NCBI GenBank assembly: GCA_013407085.1
Contig: JACCGJ010000256.1
Location: forward strand, 39,541-103,540
Length of the DNA: 64,000 nt
From: Atriophallophorus winterbourni
Taxonomy: Eukaryota > Platyhelminthes > Trematoda > Plagiorchiida > Microphallidae
Reading direction: 5' to 3'
Shown: one piece after another, positions 23,736 through 34,333 of the stretch
Layout: each line of letters begins with the position of its first letter
How positions within the stretch are numbered: position 1 is the stretch's first letter
The notes under the pieces: model-generated
Databases searched by the model: none
Told to the model about the DNA's origin: nothing
Seen by the model: the letters and a program-made list of their open reading frames with translations, nothing else
Translations under genes and position numbers: made by a program

Positions 23736-24268
23736 CAGGAAACAAGTGCAATTTTAATTGAAAAATTAAAAAAAATAATGAACAGAAAATACACACGAAA
23801 AAGACTATTTTAATAGCATATTTTCTTGCGTGTCCATTTGGCGTCGTGGGACTGTTGTGATTCAGCATGTAGTAATAGTGGAAACTCTCTGGTTCATAGG
23901 TACCATCCAAATACATGCAACGATTACGTGATTGCTTCGTTAAATGCCACCTCTCGCAAAATGCCCAAATATGGCGTTTCATCCCAGAACTGTAATATTG
24001 TCACACAAGGATTATGATGACGATTCCAAACGAATTCATGTCCTTTGCAATCTCCGTGTATTAAGGACATTTTCTTACGGCTGATTGATACTCACGTAAT
24101 CTCTCACAGTTCACAATTTTTGATGGTGATTTCTAGATCAACATCATGTCTGGGGGCATACAGTGCGAAGAAACAGACAGCGGAAAAGCAAAGGCGTAAA
24201 AAGAAATCTGTGACTGAATGCCCTTTTATATGTAAAAAGGTATGACACAAGGATATAGTTTGTAAAAT

Positions 24269-24508
24269 GGTATGGTATGGTATGAAAGCACAAGCCTGAT
24301 CCAGGCAAAGTGCCGCACAGTCAGAGACTGCACGTGGGCTAAGATACTGTCAGGTTGCCCAGGCCTAGACAGATATGAGGATCGAAATAGAAATAGAAAT
24401 GGTAGTGAGACTCCAGTGTTTTTCAGAATGCAGCTCACTACCATTGGCCAATCAATTTAGCACGATGTTAGCCGTACAGCACAGAAATGCTGCACGATTG
24501 CACATCCG
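24269..24508 (-). repeat. SINE-like family copy F, full length with 10-bp target-site duplication
   Basis: The body is 240 nt with a (GGTAT)n tail on the left. It is flanked by TTTGTAAAAT at 24259-24268 and 24509-24518, a perfect 10-bp duplication. It is one of the best copies for defining the ends of the family. Confidence 0.9.
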
Positions 24509-24519
24509 TTTGTAAAATA

Positions 24520-26620
24520 CAGGATACACACGATGAACCGCATGAGTGGTACCGACTACGGTTTGCTGGTATATTCCATGAGGTTTTTGAACGACTTGCT
24601 AAACGGATATTTTGGACCGATCCGAGTAAACGAAAATTTCAGAATCAGCCTAGCGCTATGGCCAGTTTCCATATCTCAGTGCGTAAAGTCAGAAAGTGAT
24701 ACATTCATATATGAAGAGCTGCGACTAAGTTGCGGGACACAAAGAGGCATTCTTAGAATGTATCACAAACATCGCGTCCGGGGTATCATCAGCATTTTCT
24801 TAAAGCCGAAGTTTTTTGAGTTTAACGTCAATCGACATAAATCTACGTTAGCAGCACGATGCGGTTGCTAAAGGCGAGCGATCCTTCGAAAGCATTGTGT
24901 CAAATACAAAAATCCAATGGGCATTTTCTCGGAGCTAACAGGTTTCTCAACCATTAAAAACGTAGCATTCATGACTGCATTATGCACTCGACTTCATAAA
25001 CGGCGAAGGATAGCAAACGTCAGGCTACTTTGCATACAAGCCGAAAGATCACTTCCGCAAAAAACCACCACCAGCAAATATGCAGCTGCCAAGGTAAATG
25101 AAGCTATCGATTAGTTCTAAAGTGCCATCTTAAACAAGATTGTGTACACAAAATTTCTAATTCCCCATACTGTAGAATTCTACCGGAAGTCTGACAACAT
25201 CATACTTTCCAAATCTTACCAAATTTCTTCAGCACTATTTAATTCAACATAGAGTTCCATACTTTCGCTTGAATAGTTGACTTGGTGTGAAATCATGATA
25301 TCTAAAACCGGCCAGAATAAAACCAAATATATTATTCATAAACATGTTATTCCAGCTTAGTACTCTACTGGTGAAGAAAGATGAAAGTCGATATTTTAAA
25401 AGCCACGAAAATGAATCTGGTGGCCCGATGTTTTTTCACAGAAGTAACACTGTCCTCCTTCGCTTTAACACTGAGCAACTAGTGTTCCTCTCTAACAGAA
25501 CAGAACGCGTCCCTTAATCCACAGGTTAGCAAGTAACGTTACAAATTCGCATTCTTATACAATAACGTTACTAGGGCCCGTTGACCTAGTACCTTGTGGC
25601 GATCAAAGTTCTGAAGGTTATCTTGAATCACCGATTCAATAAGTCTTGAGACAAAGTGTCAGTGTAGCGTTAACTCTCCACAACCGTTCCCAATATTTCA
25701 TCGAATAGCTAATCTGTTTGAGTTTAGTAAGTCTTTGTGACGCACCAATCTAAACAGAAAGCAACTGGCGTTTGTTCATTGATTGAGAATAATTTGTAGA
25801 AATCCACTGTTTGGCTACAAGGGAAGACAACTCACAAACATTCGACGTGACTATTTACAAGAAGTATTGACCTTTATACTACTGTTCCCTAATACTATCT
25901 TTTGGAATTCAAGAATGATGCATACGTTAGAATAAGTTAGCATGGTACTCCATCAGAACCGAGGTGGGCCATTAGGCCTGACCACATTCAAGTGCCCTTC
26001 TGCTGTCCTAGGTTTGACGCCTATTCGTACCCAGATACTGACTCACACTAATTCGTGGTCATATTCTAGAAAATAAATCAAGTAGGAGCGGAAATCGCGC
26101 AAAACACAACGCCATGAAGGGTTAATGGCTGTATCATCAATAATCAAAGTTGGCATCACACCGGTAGCAAGTAACATATGCTCAACTTTCATACAACTAT
26201 GAAAAAAATAATAAAAGATGGAAAAGGACATGACTTAAACAGCTACGGAATCTATAGAAGAATAAACATAAAGAAACAGGTATGAAGTGCCTACACATCG
26301 AATGAAACAGGCATTCAATCGATTTTCGTGAACGAGTAGAGAGACAACAGCACGATAGCCTCCTTGCACCTTTCGCTGTTGTACATTAAAGCTTTCCCCG
26401 CACTTCATTTGACAACATACAAGATTAAGCAAAAATGTCCAAGAAAATGCGCCGATTTGGAAAGGTTACTAGTAAGGGTCTTTCACTGCCTTTGACCACC
26501 ACGAGATCTACATCAATCGGGATACAATGCCACAAAAAATTCCGCTTAGAAAGTCAGCGGTCCATAAAACGTGACCCAATCAGCGTAATGTGTGCAGGTT
26601 AATCTGGTTTTTTTAATCAA
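24520..26620. other. Unassigned interval
   Basis: There are two plus-strand frames without known motif (24533-24871 and 24917-25114). Composition near them is more balanced than in surrounding DNA, so an old element is possible, but I recognise no family. Nothing is seen in 25120-26620. Confidence 0.35.
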
Positions 26621-26626
26621 CAATAT

Positions 26627-26837
26627 GTATTTATGAAAGTACAAGCCTATTGCAGGCAAAGTGCCGCACAGTCACAGACTTCACGTGGGCTAAAATACTG
26701 TCAGGTTGCCACAGGCCTAGACAGACGAGAAAGAAAATAAAAATGGAAGTGTTAGTGAGACTTCAGTTTGTTTCAGCATGCAGCTTACTACCATTGGCCA
26801 ATCAATTTAGTACGGTGTTAGCCGCCCAGCAAAGTAA
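26627..26837 (-). repeat. SINE-like family copy G, diverged
   Basis: The tail side reads TATGAAAGTACAAGCC, and the 5' side ends near GTTAGCCGCCCAGCA. It abuts an RTE LINE fragment at 26850. Confidence 0.75.
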
Positions 26838-26849
26838 TACCGAAGAGCT

Positions 26850-27015
26850 TATTACCCAGAGCATCGTTGCCTGTGTGATGGTAACAGCTACCTCCCAAAA
26901 CACTGTGGATACAGTGGTTGTCGAACGCTTGAAGACGCCAGACGGGCTCTTTACGTAAGGTCCAAGTTTTGCAACCATACACCATATCCGTCGCTTTGTA
27001 GATCCTAAATTTAAG
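26850..27015 (-). mobile_element. RTE-like LINE fragment (polymerase C-terminal block)
   Basis: Minus-strand reading gives VYGCKTWTLRKEPVWRLQAF followed by a DNHC-like segment. This corresponds to the LYGCETW.LR..D.RRLQVFD(N/H)RCLR block of RTE polymerases. It is cut on its 3' side next to the SINE-like copy G. Confidence 0.65.
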
Positions 27016-27359
27016 TAATAAATAATGTTTTTCTCACGCCCGAGCTGACCTAGGTTGTGGTATCCTACGGTTGTGTTAAAAATGCACGTCGAAGCCTAAC
27101 CATCTAGCGATGCAGAATTATTGATACAACAGAAAAATACGTAAAACAATCTACAGTTTCCAGCGCGTTATTGCCAAGTAATAGAGTGCCGTTTGATAAA
27201 TTGATGTCCTGCAGCAGAGCGCTGCAACTGAAAAGTGTAAAACGTATTTAAAATACTGGCTAGTTAGTGCAATATAGTCTGCGCATCTGTGTACGAGTCA
27301 AAAGCAGAAGTATATCAAAAGTGAGGTCAAAATCAAGGAGCCTTCAACCGGGTGTAATG

Positions 27360-27900
27360 TGAACTTTGATAGTTGCATTGACATCTATTACGAAATTAAA
27401 AAACGGAAATCCTGGTCGGACGCTAATTGTGGTAGGGATTTTCGTGGAATGCCTTTGTACAACAAGGTGTTAAACGGGACATTCCCATCAACCCATATAA
27501 AACCACTTTTGATGTCTGAAAAGGTCATTATTGTCGATAAGTGTGCAACAGTTCTAATATCTTTCAAAGAGTAAAAATGTGGTCATTACAGCCTCTGTCA
27601 GGCCAGAAGCCAGCTTGCAGCTCTCGCATCTACAATTACCTGTGATATTAATCGTCAAAGACAGATTGACGCTAATAATCTCGTGATGATAATAGTAAGA
27701 CTTATCCCTCGGTGATTAGTGCAAGTTCTTGTCACCAGCTTTTGAATATCGGTATCATAGCCGATTCTCTGCAACTCTGATAGATGGATTCTGACAACTA
27801 CATCTCACGAAGAAGATTGCCTAATGTACTGCAGTTTTTCTACGTTGTACAGCTAAGTGTGGTAATTTGATCTGCACCGGCAGTGATCTGCGTGCGGAAT
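27360..27900. other. Unassigned interval
   Basis: A 71-codon frame at 27359-27574 starts at a non-ATG codon and has no motif. No other signal is seen. Confidence 0.3.
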
Positions 27901-28045
27901 AACGCTTGAGTCTCACTGCCACTTCTATCTTCTACTTTCATTCTCATATTTATCTATGCCTGAGAAAATTGACAATATCTTAGCCCTTGTGAAGTCAATA
28001 GCTGTGCGGTAGTTTGCCCTGATCAGGAACGTGATTTTATACAAA
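27900..28045 (+). repeat. SINE-like family copy H, degenerate
   Basis: A diverged match (CTTGAGTCTCACTGCCACTT, TGACAATATCTTAGCCC, CTGTGCGGTAGTTTGCC, GTGATTTTATAC). It is older than the others. Confidence 0.65.
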
Positions 28046-28201
28046 CAGATTGACTCGGATTAAGCAACCTTTCTAAAACAAAACAGATCGTATAGCATCA
28101 GGGCCAGTAGCCTTGATTCGTTTCACACATTTCATAGTTCCTCTAATTTCTAAATCATTAGTAGGATCTATGCTATCAGGCCAAGGATCATACTGTATCA
28201 A

Positions 28202-28308
28202 TGGTATGGTATGGTATGAAAGCACAAGCCTGATTCAGGCAAAGTGCCGCACAGTCAGAGACTGCACGTGGGCTAAGTTACTGTCAGGTTGCCCTGGCCT
28301 AGACAGAT
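28202..28308 (-). repeat. SINE-like family copy I, 5' truncated with 12-bp target-site duplication
   Basis: Only the last ~95 nt and the (GGTAT)n tail are present. ATACTGTATCAA occurs at 28190-28201 and 28309-28320. The perfect duplication proves that the truncated form is what was inserted. Confidence 0.9.
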
Positions 28309-28779
28309 ATACTGTATCAAATGAGACAATGAGTCAGTTGCAGGGGGTCAGCAACATTGTTTTTGAAACTTTTTGGCAGTGTGACAGGCGGCGATTCTAA
28401 TTAAAGTTAAGAGTGTCTTCTGATTCAGTGATATCTAACATTGTGGTTTTTGAGGACCGTCGACAAAAAAACGGAAGTTTGCCCACATACCAAGGATTAT
28501 TTGCCATTTTTATTTGTTCAACCTTACTTTTCTCATTCCAGTCTCGTGTTCAGTTTATGTTCATTCTTTACGCGTCTATGATCTCTATAGTGTTCAGGAC
28601 TAGAAGGTATTTGCTGCCCCTTACGAGGAATTTCAGTTGAACGCTGTAAAACTCAGTGGGACATTGAGATTCATTGTGTGGTCTCACAGGCTGATATTGC
28701 GGCGTCCCGCATAAACCATGATATCGTATTCCATTCTTGACTGGCGGTTCTCTTCTTCTTTATAGACGGCAGAGGGTCA

Positions 28780-29320
28780 AGCCCTTGTGAGTCGCATCTC
28801 TTTATATCAGCAACATAGTCCAGGAGAACCTCAGTTGAAAAAATCCTGTTCAGTGTTGTACAGCTTCGCCGTGATTACAGGCAGTACATTATCCACTAGA
28901 TGCTTGTACTGGTTTTCAGATCTTGCTGCAATAACCTCTTCCGGAAGCGCATTCAACAAGTTAACAATCCTTGTTGAGAGCGGGAATCCTTGTGTTAGGC
29001 GTAGTGTTCTTCGCTTTCGGAGCTTTAAAGCATGGCCACGGGTTCTCGAGTCGAGAGGGAAAATGTCGAACAGTTCGTCATCATAGGCTCCCAGTAATAT
29101 GCGACGAGTTAGCAGCAAGTCGTAGTGCATACGCCGAATACTGAGCGACATGAGGTTGAGGCGTTGAACTCTCTCCATATAAGGAATTGATTTCAACCCT
29201 TGTACACTTTTCGTTGCTCATCGTTGCACTTTTTCCAGCTGGTCACATTCTCCCTTAGTTTGGAGAAAGGTTGCTGGCAAAACATATTCCAAGATTCCGG
29301 CAGTTCGACACATAACCTTT
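28780..29320 (-). mobile_element. CR1-like LINE fragment (C-terminal polymerase region)
   Basis: The minus strand reads EYVLPATFL and CDQLEKVQR, then RVQRLNLMSLSIRRMHYDLL, TRGHALKLRKRR and IVNLLNALPEEV. This is the end of CR1-type polymerases (R...W..LP.E pattern, here with LLNALP). The catalytic palm is absent. Confidence 0.75.
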
Positions 29321-29389
29321 GCCACGAATCAACAAAATAATTGAAAAGATTGCTCAGTACAAGGTATTCACGACGCTTGGTTTAAAAAG

Positions 29390-31260
29390 TGCATAATATC
29401 AAGTACCGATCCGTGATGAAGAGAAACTTTACACACCTTATAAGGCTTGTGGTAATCTCTACCAGTTTCGTCGTATTCCGTTCGGGGTAACTAATGGGGT
29501 TGCTTATTTTCAGCGCATAATCGAAACTATCATTAACAATGCACATTTGACTGATGTTTTTGTCTATGTTGATAATGTCACTATTTGTAGTCGTGACAAG
29601 AAACAGCATGATGAAAACTACCATTTTTGGAAATCGCTAAAGATCATGGTCTTACATTTAATGACGAAAAATCCATTTTGGGTGCTGAAACAATCACACT
29701 TTTAGACTATCATTTCGAAAAGAATTATCAAACCGGACGCGGAACGTTTTCGCGCTTTACGAGACCTTCCATCCCTTGTGACAATAAATCACAACAGAGA
29801 GTGATAGGGATATCTACTTACTACTCACACTGGATTTAACGGTTTTCCGACAAAATTTCGCAATTCGTACATAATTCCACTGTCCCGTATGCATCTTAAA
29901 TGTTGCAAGCATTCAACGCTCTTAAAGCGGAACTTGAAAATACTGCTGCTGTATCAATCGACCCAAAAACACCTTTGGTAGTGGAGACTGGTGCTTTTGA
30001 CGTCGCTATAGCGGCCACCTTGAATCAAGGAGGGAGACCTGTCGCCTTCTTTTCTAGGACATCATCCACTTCTGAAAGAAATCACTCATCAGTTGAAAAA
30101 AGCTTACGATATCGTCGAATCTCGTCGCAAATGGAGACATTACCTCACTGGGGTACACTTTAAACTCATAACGGATTAACGCTCTGTGGCGTTTATGTTT
30201 GACGAAAAGTATAATAGCAAGGATAAAAATGATAAGATTTACCCTGGCGCTTAGAATTATTCAAATTTCGTTTCAGTGTTATGTATCGGCTTGGTATGGA
30301 TAACCAGGCGGCTGAGCCATTGTCAAAAGCTACGTGCGCCACAACACAGTCTTTGGATTTGAAATACCTTCATGATTCCTTATGCCACCTGGGTGTTACA
30401 CGTATGTTACACTACGCCCGACCAAAAAATTGCCGTTTTCAACTCTGGATGTAGCGTATGAGCGGAAGTTAAACCTAAATTCCATAAACTAGATGCTGCT
30501 TATGTTATCAAGGCTATACAAACAGCTGAGAGATTGAGTGAAGACTTAAAAGGACCTATCCCCTCTCCATTTGGCTTTCCATGTCCTGATACCTCATCTG
30601 CTACTGCAGTTAACTATCTTTTCAAAATATTTTCATTATTCGGTTTTCCACGCTTATGTTCACTCGGATCGTGGTTCTGCCTTTATGTCTAACGAAATTG
30701 AATCGTTCTTACACAACCGCGGTGTGGCAACTAGCAGAACTCCGTATAATCCCCAAGGAAATGGCCAAGTGGAACGTCTCAACTCCACTCTCTGGAAAGC
30801 CACAAATCTGACCCTGAAAACCAAGCATTTGTCGATCGTATTTTTCGAGGCTTTGCATTTCGTCCGTTCGTTGTTATGTACTACCACAAACGTAACTCCT
30901 CATGAGCGCTTTGTGAGTTTTATTCGAAGAGCTGCAACAGGAACGTCCATTCAAAGTTGGCTTTCACCGGGAAATACCGTTCTTTTGCTCGTTCCTAAAA
31001 GTACAGTCCTGCAGTGGATGAAGCAGAAGTGCTGGAATGTAATCCACAATATGCGTATGTGCGTCTCCGTGATGGATAAGAATAAACAATCCCTGCGACA
31101 TTAGGTGCCTTGTAGTGATGAACAAGAAATCGAAACCCATTTTTACCCTTTTGAAGATGAATCAAACGTGAACAGCCCTTCAACATACGAAATTTTGAAA
31201 GAGAGTCAGCAACGACTTTATTCATTTTCCCTTCGAAATCGAATGTGGTGATTCGTTAAA
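29390..31260 (+). mobile_element. Degenerate Ty3/gypsy retrotransposon, lineage B
   Basis: Plus-strand fragments in several frames give reverse transcriptase (YQFRRIPFGVTNG, then FVYVDNVTIC near 29555-29590), RNase H (VETGAFDVAIAATLNQGGRP near 29975-30040) and integrase core (YVHSDRGSAFMSNE near 30655-30700 and TPYNPQGNGQVERLNS near 30740-30785). Its YVDN box carries Asn where most elements have a second Asp; to my knowledge some gypsy lineages use this form, so it is not by itself a lesion. Stops and frame changes show that the copy is dead. Sequence at 31245-31405 may be its 3' LTR, but no second copy was found to prove it. Confidence 0.8.
30571..31104 (+). pseudogene. Gypsy lineage B integrase fragment
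   Basis: This 177-codon frame holds the second Asp (HSDRGSAFM) and the catalytic Glu (GNGQVERLN) of a DDE integrase, followed by a C-terminal part (SWLSPGNTVLLL). The first catalytic Asp and the HHCC zinc finger lie upstream in broken sequence. Confidence 0.75.
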
Positions 31261-31424
31261 AAAAATCTTGTCTTCGTATACATATCTTCTGCTTCCCTTT
31301 CTCAGTACAGCTACTGTACTCCTGTTCTAGAAGATTAAAGCCTTTCGAACGGTCTTTTGTCTCTGTCATTCTCTGAACGTTTTCGTCTATATCACACTAC
31401 AGATGGTGGAAGGCATATCTTAGA

Positions 31425-31675
31425 TACCGTGCAAATAAAATCGCATGATGTCTTTTGAAGCCATCGATGTCTCTGGCTTTATTCCTTCGCACCGAATAAG
31501 CATCCATTTGAAACATATTTCACATTGTACAGCTTTTGCGATATCCACAACCTGTTTAGAGCATACAAGGCAAGATTCCCCAGAGCATGCAGCGGGGCCC
31601 AGATTCCCCTGGATCTTCTTGGCAGTGGGTGCTGTATTATCTACTTTTGCAGATTTTCTAGTCATAAACATGTTG
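31425..31675 (-). pseudogene. LINE ORF1 fragment with PHD-like zinc finger
   Basis: A minus-strand frame of 83 codons contains CLVCSKQV, then VQCEICFKWMLIRCEGIKPE. The C..C ... C..C....W...C.GI spacing is that of the PHD-like finger in ORF1 of several CR1-clade LINEs. The usual His is replaced by Arg in WMLIRC. It is detached from the LINE polymerase part on its right. Confidence 0.6.
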
Positions 31676-32939
31676 AAATCCGTTGATAACCAAATAAATA
31701 CAATATCAAAAAATCCTAAGCAAAATTACACGTGGACCTTCAAAGTTGCACATCGAGCAACTGAGAGTGAATTCAGTTCAGTTCAGTTTGCACAGGACTG
31801 TATATGGCTAACGAGCCAATCGAGCGTCCAGATTTCTTTCGGTGGTATGCCACAGAAGAGCGTCCACCACTTAAAACAATATCTTCACAAATATCTTCTG
31901 GTATGAGAGTAATCTGGAATGCAACAGAAAAATTCCCCTCACCAATAGGTGAGGAGAAACATTAGTGCGTTCCAAAGACAGCATGAGGATCATACCAACT
32001 ATTCACTTGCGGATAAAAACCAGGAAATAATGAAGGCCACACAGAGTCGAGTCCATTCTTGAAACCCGCTACCGATGTAGAACAATAAACTTCTTTAGGA
32101 AGACGATTCCAGTAATTTACTACCCTTTCACTAAACAAGAACTTACGAACATTGGACCTGACATGTCGCTTGGCCAGTTTTAATGGGTGGCCTCGAGTAC
32201 CCACACTTGGCACCAGAGCGTACATTACGCTGGGATAAATAGTACTGAAACCTGACATGATTTTGAAGGTTTCCATTAGGTCTCCACGTAGCCGCCTCCT
32301 TTTTAGTGAGAAGAGATCTAGAGTAATCAATCAGTCATCGTACGACCTACCTGATTGCCCTACAGTCACACGAGTAGCTAGGCGTTGAACACCTTCAAGC
32401 TTGGCAATATCTTTTTACAAATAAGATGACCATGCTTGAACACAATACTCGAGATGTGGTCTCACGACCGCTTTGCATAATGGTATGAAAACCTCTGGGG
32501 ATCTGCAAGATAAAACTGATCGAAGGCGAAAAAGCTCTATCCTAGCGCGTTGTGCAGCAGCTGCGCATTGATCAGCCAATTTAAAGTCCCCTGAAACCTC
32601 TATACCTAAGTCACGAACTTTCGGAACCCCATTTATCTCAAGTATACCATCTGGTCCAGCAACCTCTAGCTTCTTAATGACTTTAGACAAGAGATAGCTT
32701 TTAGTGAAGTTAACTGGTAGATCCTATGTAGCAGACCACTTGATGACCTTTTCTATATCCTCAAGAAGATCCTGTTCATCCAGTGATCCGATAATCTTGA
32801 CATCATCTCCAAAAATATAGCAGGGACACTTAAGCGACGCTGCCAAATCATCGATGAAAATGAGGAAAAGTAGCGGTTCGAGTACGAAACTTATTTGGGA
32901 GAAATGATGTCTTCAATCCGATGACGAATTATTTACAGA

Positions 32940-33010
32940 AAATAATTTCGCCACCGGGACTCGAACCTGCGACCTCAAATTAGAAGGTGTAGAGATAATG
33001 TCAGCGGGAC
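32940..33010 (-). repeat. tRNA-like segment with B box
   Basis: On the minus strand GAGGTCGCAGGTTCGAGTCC resembles the T-arm side of a tRNA, including the B-box GGTTCGAGTCC. The upstream part (GACATTATCTCTACACC) does not form a clear D-arm. It is probably a tRNA-derived SINE piece at the edge of the inverted duplication, not a tRNA gene. Confidence 0.45.
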
Positions 33011-33325
33011 TTTTACAAGGCCTTTGATTCGGTAAACCACAGATTGCTTGCAGACAAACTTGGTTATATGGGTATCTATGGTCTTCTGGAGAAATGGATA
33101 ATAAGCTTCTTAAGCAATAGATTCTTTTGGTTCACGGTAGGAAATATGTATTCGTCGAAAGTAAAAGTTGTTAGTGGAGTCCCACGGCTGAACCAAAAGA
33201 ATCTATTGCTTAAGAAGCCTATTATCCATTTCTTCAGAAGACCATAGATACCCATATAACCAAGTTTGTCTGCAAGCAATCTGTGGTTTACCGAATCAAA
33301 GGCCTTGCAAAAGTCCAAGTAAAAA
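33005..33325. repeat. Inverted duplication of a LINE reverse transcriptase segment
   Basis: The arms are at about 33010-33135 and 33189-33313, nearly identical in inverted orientation, with about 53 bp between them. Both encode AFDSVNHRLLADKLGYMGIY through LSNRFFWF. The plus-strand arm runs on into KVKVVSGVP before the junction at about 33186. Confidence 0.9.
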
Positions 33326-33484
33326 ACTTCAACTTGTTGGCTTTTATCTAGCCTCATGGTGACCTCGTTAAGAAAACATAAGAGGTTTGTTAGGCACGAC
33401 TTCCCTTTAATGAAGCAGTGCTGAGCAGAGTTCAGCAGCGAGTAACCAACTAGATGGCGACAGATCCTATCCCTAATTACTCAA

Positions 33485-33875
33485 TGTTGTAATGTACATT
33501 TTTCGAACTGCAGGCTGAAAACATTTCGAACGCAATTCAATTCTTGTTAGAAAGAATAATAGCTAAGAACGTAACCGCGATTCTGCTTCGCAAAGGAGCA
33601 TAATCACAATCTATGAAGGTATTTCAAATAGGGCGGCAGTCCTCAACGAAACCTCTCCGGTGAGCATTGACGACAATATGGTCGATTTGGGCCAAAGGAT
33701 GACTCCTACTGTTGGTAGTGAATCTCCGTTTGTTCAAATTAGTGAGCCCAGAACATCCTTCTTTATGAAATTTTCGTTCGTACGATGTACTCCTATGAAT
33801 TTTATTTTGTTTTCAAATATATTTTTCATATACGAAATGGATAATTAATCAGCATTTTCTGATACACTATCTGAA
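33485..33875. other. Unassigned interval upstream of the CsRn1-like gag start
   Basis: By position it could hold the 5' LTR/leader of the outer CsRn1-like element. I found no matching partner near 42.6-42.9 kb, so this stays unproven. Confidence 0.3.
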
Positions 33876-33964
33876 GATATGTCTACATACGCTATGTCGC
33901 ACGTTAGCCTGACCTCTTTTAGTATGAACGAAACTCGCCTCTGGTTCGCACAAATCGAAGCACT

Positions 33965-34333
33965 TGTAGCATTTTGTAATTTCACTTGCTATTTAAATGG
34001 TTTTAAATTTCTATCGATGCTTGTTTTAATCAATATTTCTTACACAGTATACTTGTTCCATGCGCGTTTTCCTTCTGCTTTGTTCGCTGGTGCTGTATTT
34101 TTGCATGTTTGTGAATCACGATGGTTAACGGCAAAATTGACGTGTCGCCGAATTTTTTTCTTCGCGAATTATCATTACCGATCAGCGCAACGCACCGGAG
34201 TTCGGAGTTGGAATATTTGTGTGTGTGTGTGGATAATTGCATTGGACATTCAATGTTTACTTACCGTGAGTTCGTTCCATTTCTCATTTTACTGTAACAT
34301 TTTTCTGTTATTTTTGTTCATTTATCCATTACA
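33965..34333 (+). repeat. 5' LTR of the inner CsRn1-like element
   Basis: It starts TGTAGCA and ends ATTACA. It shares long blocks with 38385-38729, for example CACGATGGTTAACGGCAAAA and CATTTTTCTGTTAT. Divergence from its partner is considerable, so the insertion is old. Confidence 0.8.

Larger units (their letters stand above)
31760..33480 (-). mobile_element. CR1-like LINE, 5'-truncated copy with internal inverted duplication and complete 3' end
   Basis: On the minus strand, from 33480, the reading includes KGKSCLTNLLCFLNEV, YLDFCKAFDSVNHR (33190-33330), an inverted duplicate (33005-33185), a FIFGDDVKIIGS-like catalytic block near 32800, then GVPKVRDLGIEVSG, VVRPHLEYCVQAWSS and SLKRRRLRGDL. 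The C terminus reads FSERVVNYWNRLPKEV. The 3' UTR (31776-31960) ends in CTGAACTGAACTGAA (31761-31775). It is the same family as the copy at 1-1500. Frameshifts and stops make it inactive. Confidence 0.85.

Noticed and set aside
24533..24871. 112-codon plus-strand open frame, starting near the end of SINE-like copy F
   Set aside because: I found no recognisable domain, no supporting neighbouring exon and no clear codon bias. It may be an old element, but cannot be supported as a gene.
31445..31906. 153-codon plus-strand open frame
   Set aside because: It is antisense to the LINE ORF1 zinc-finger fragment and LINE 3' UTR on the minus strand.
32940..33010. tRNA gene on the minus strand
   Set aside because: Only the T-arm/B-box side is tRNA-like. 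The acceptor and D arms do not pair and no A box is convincing.
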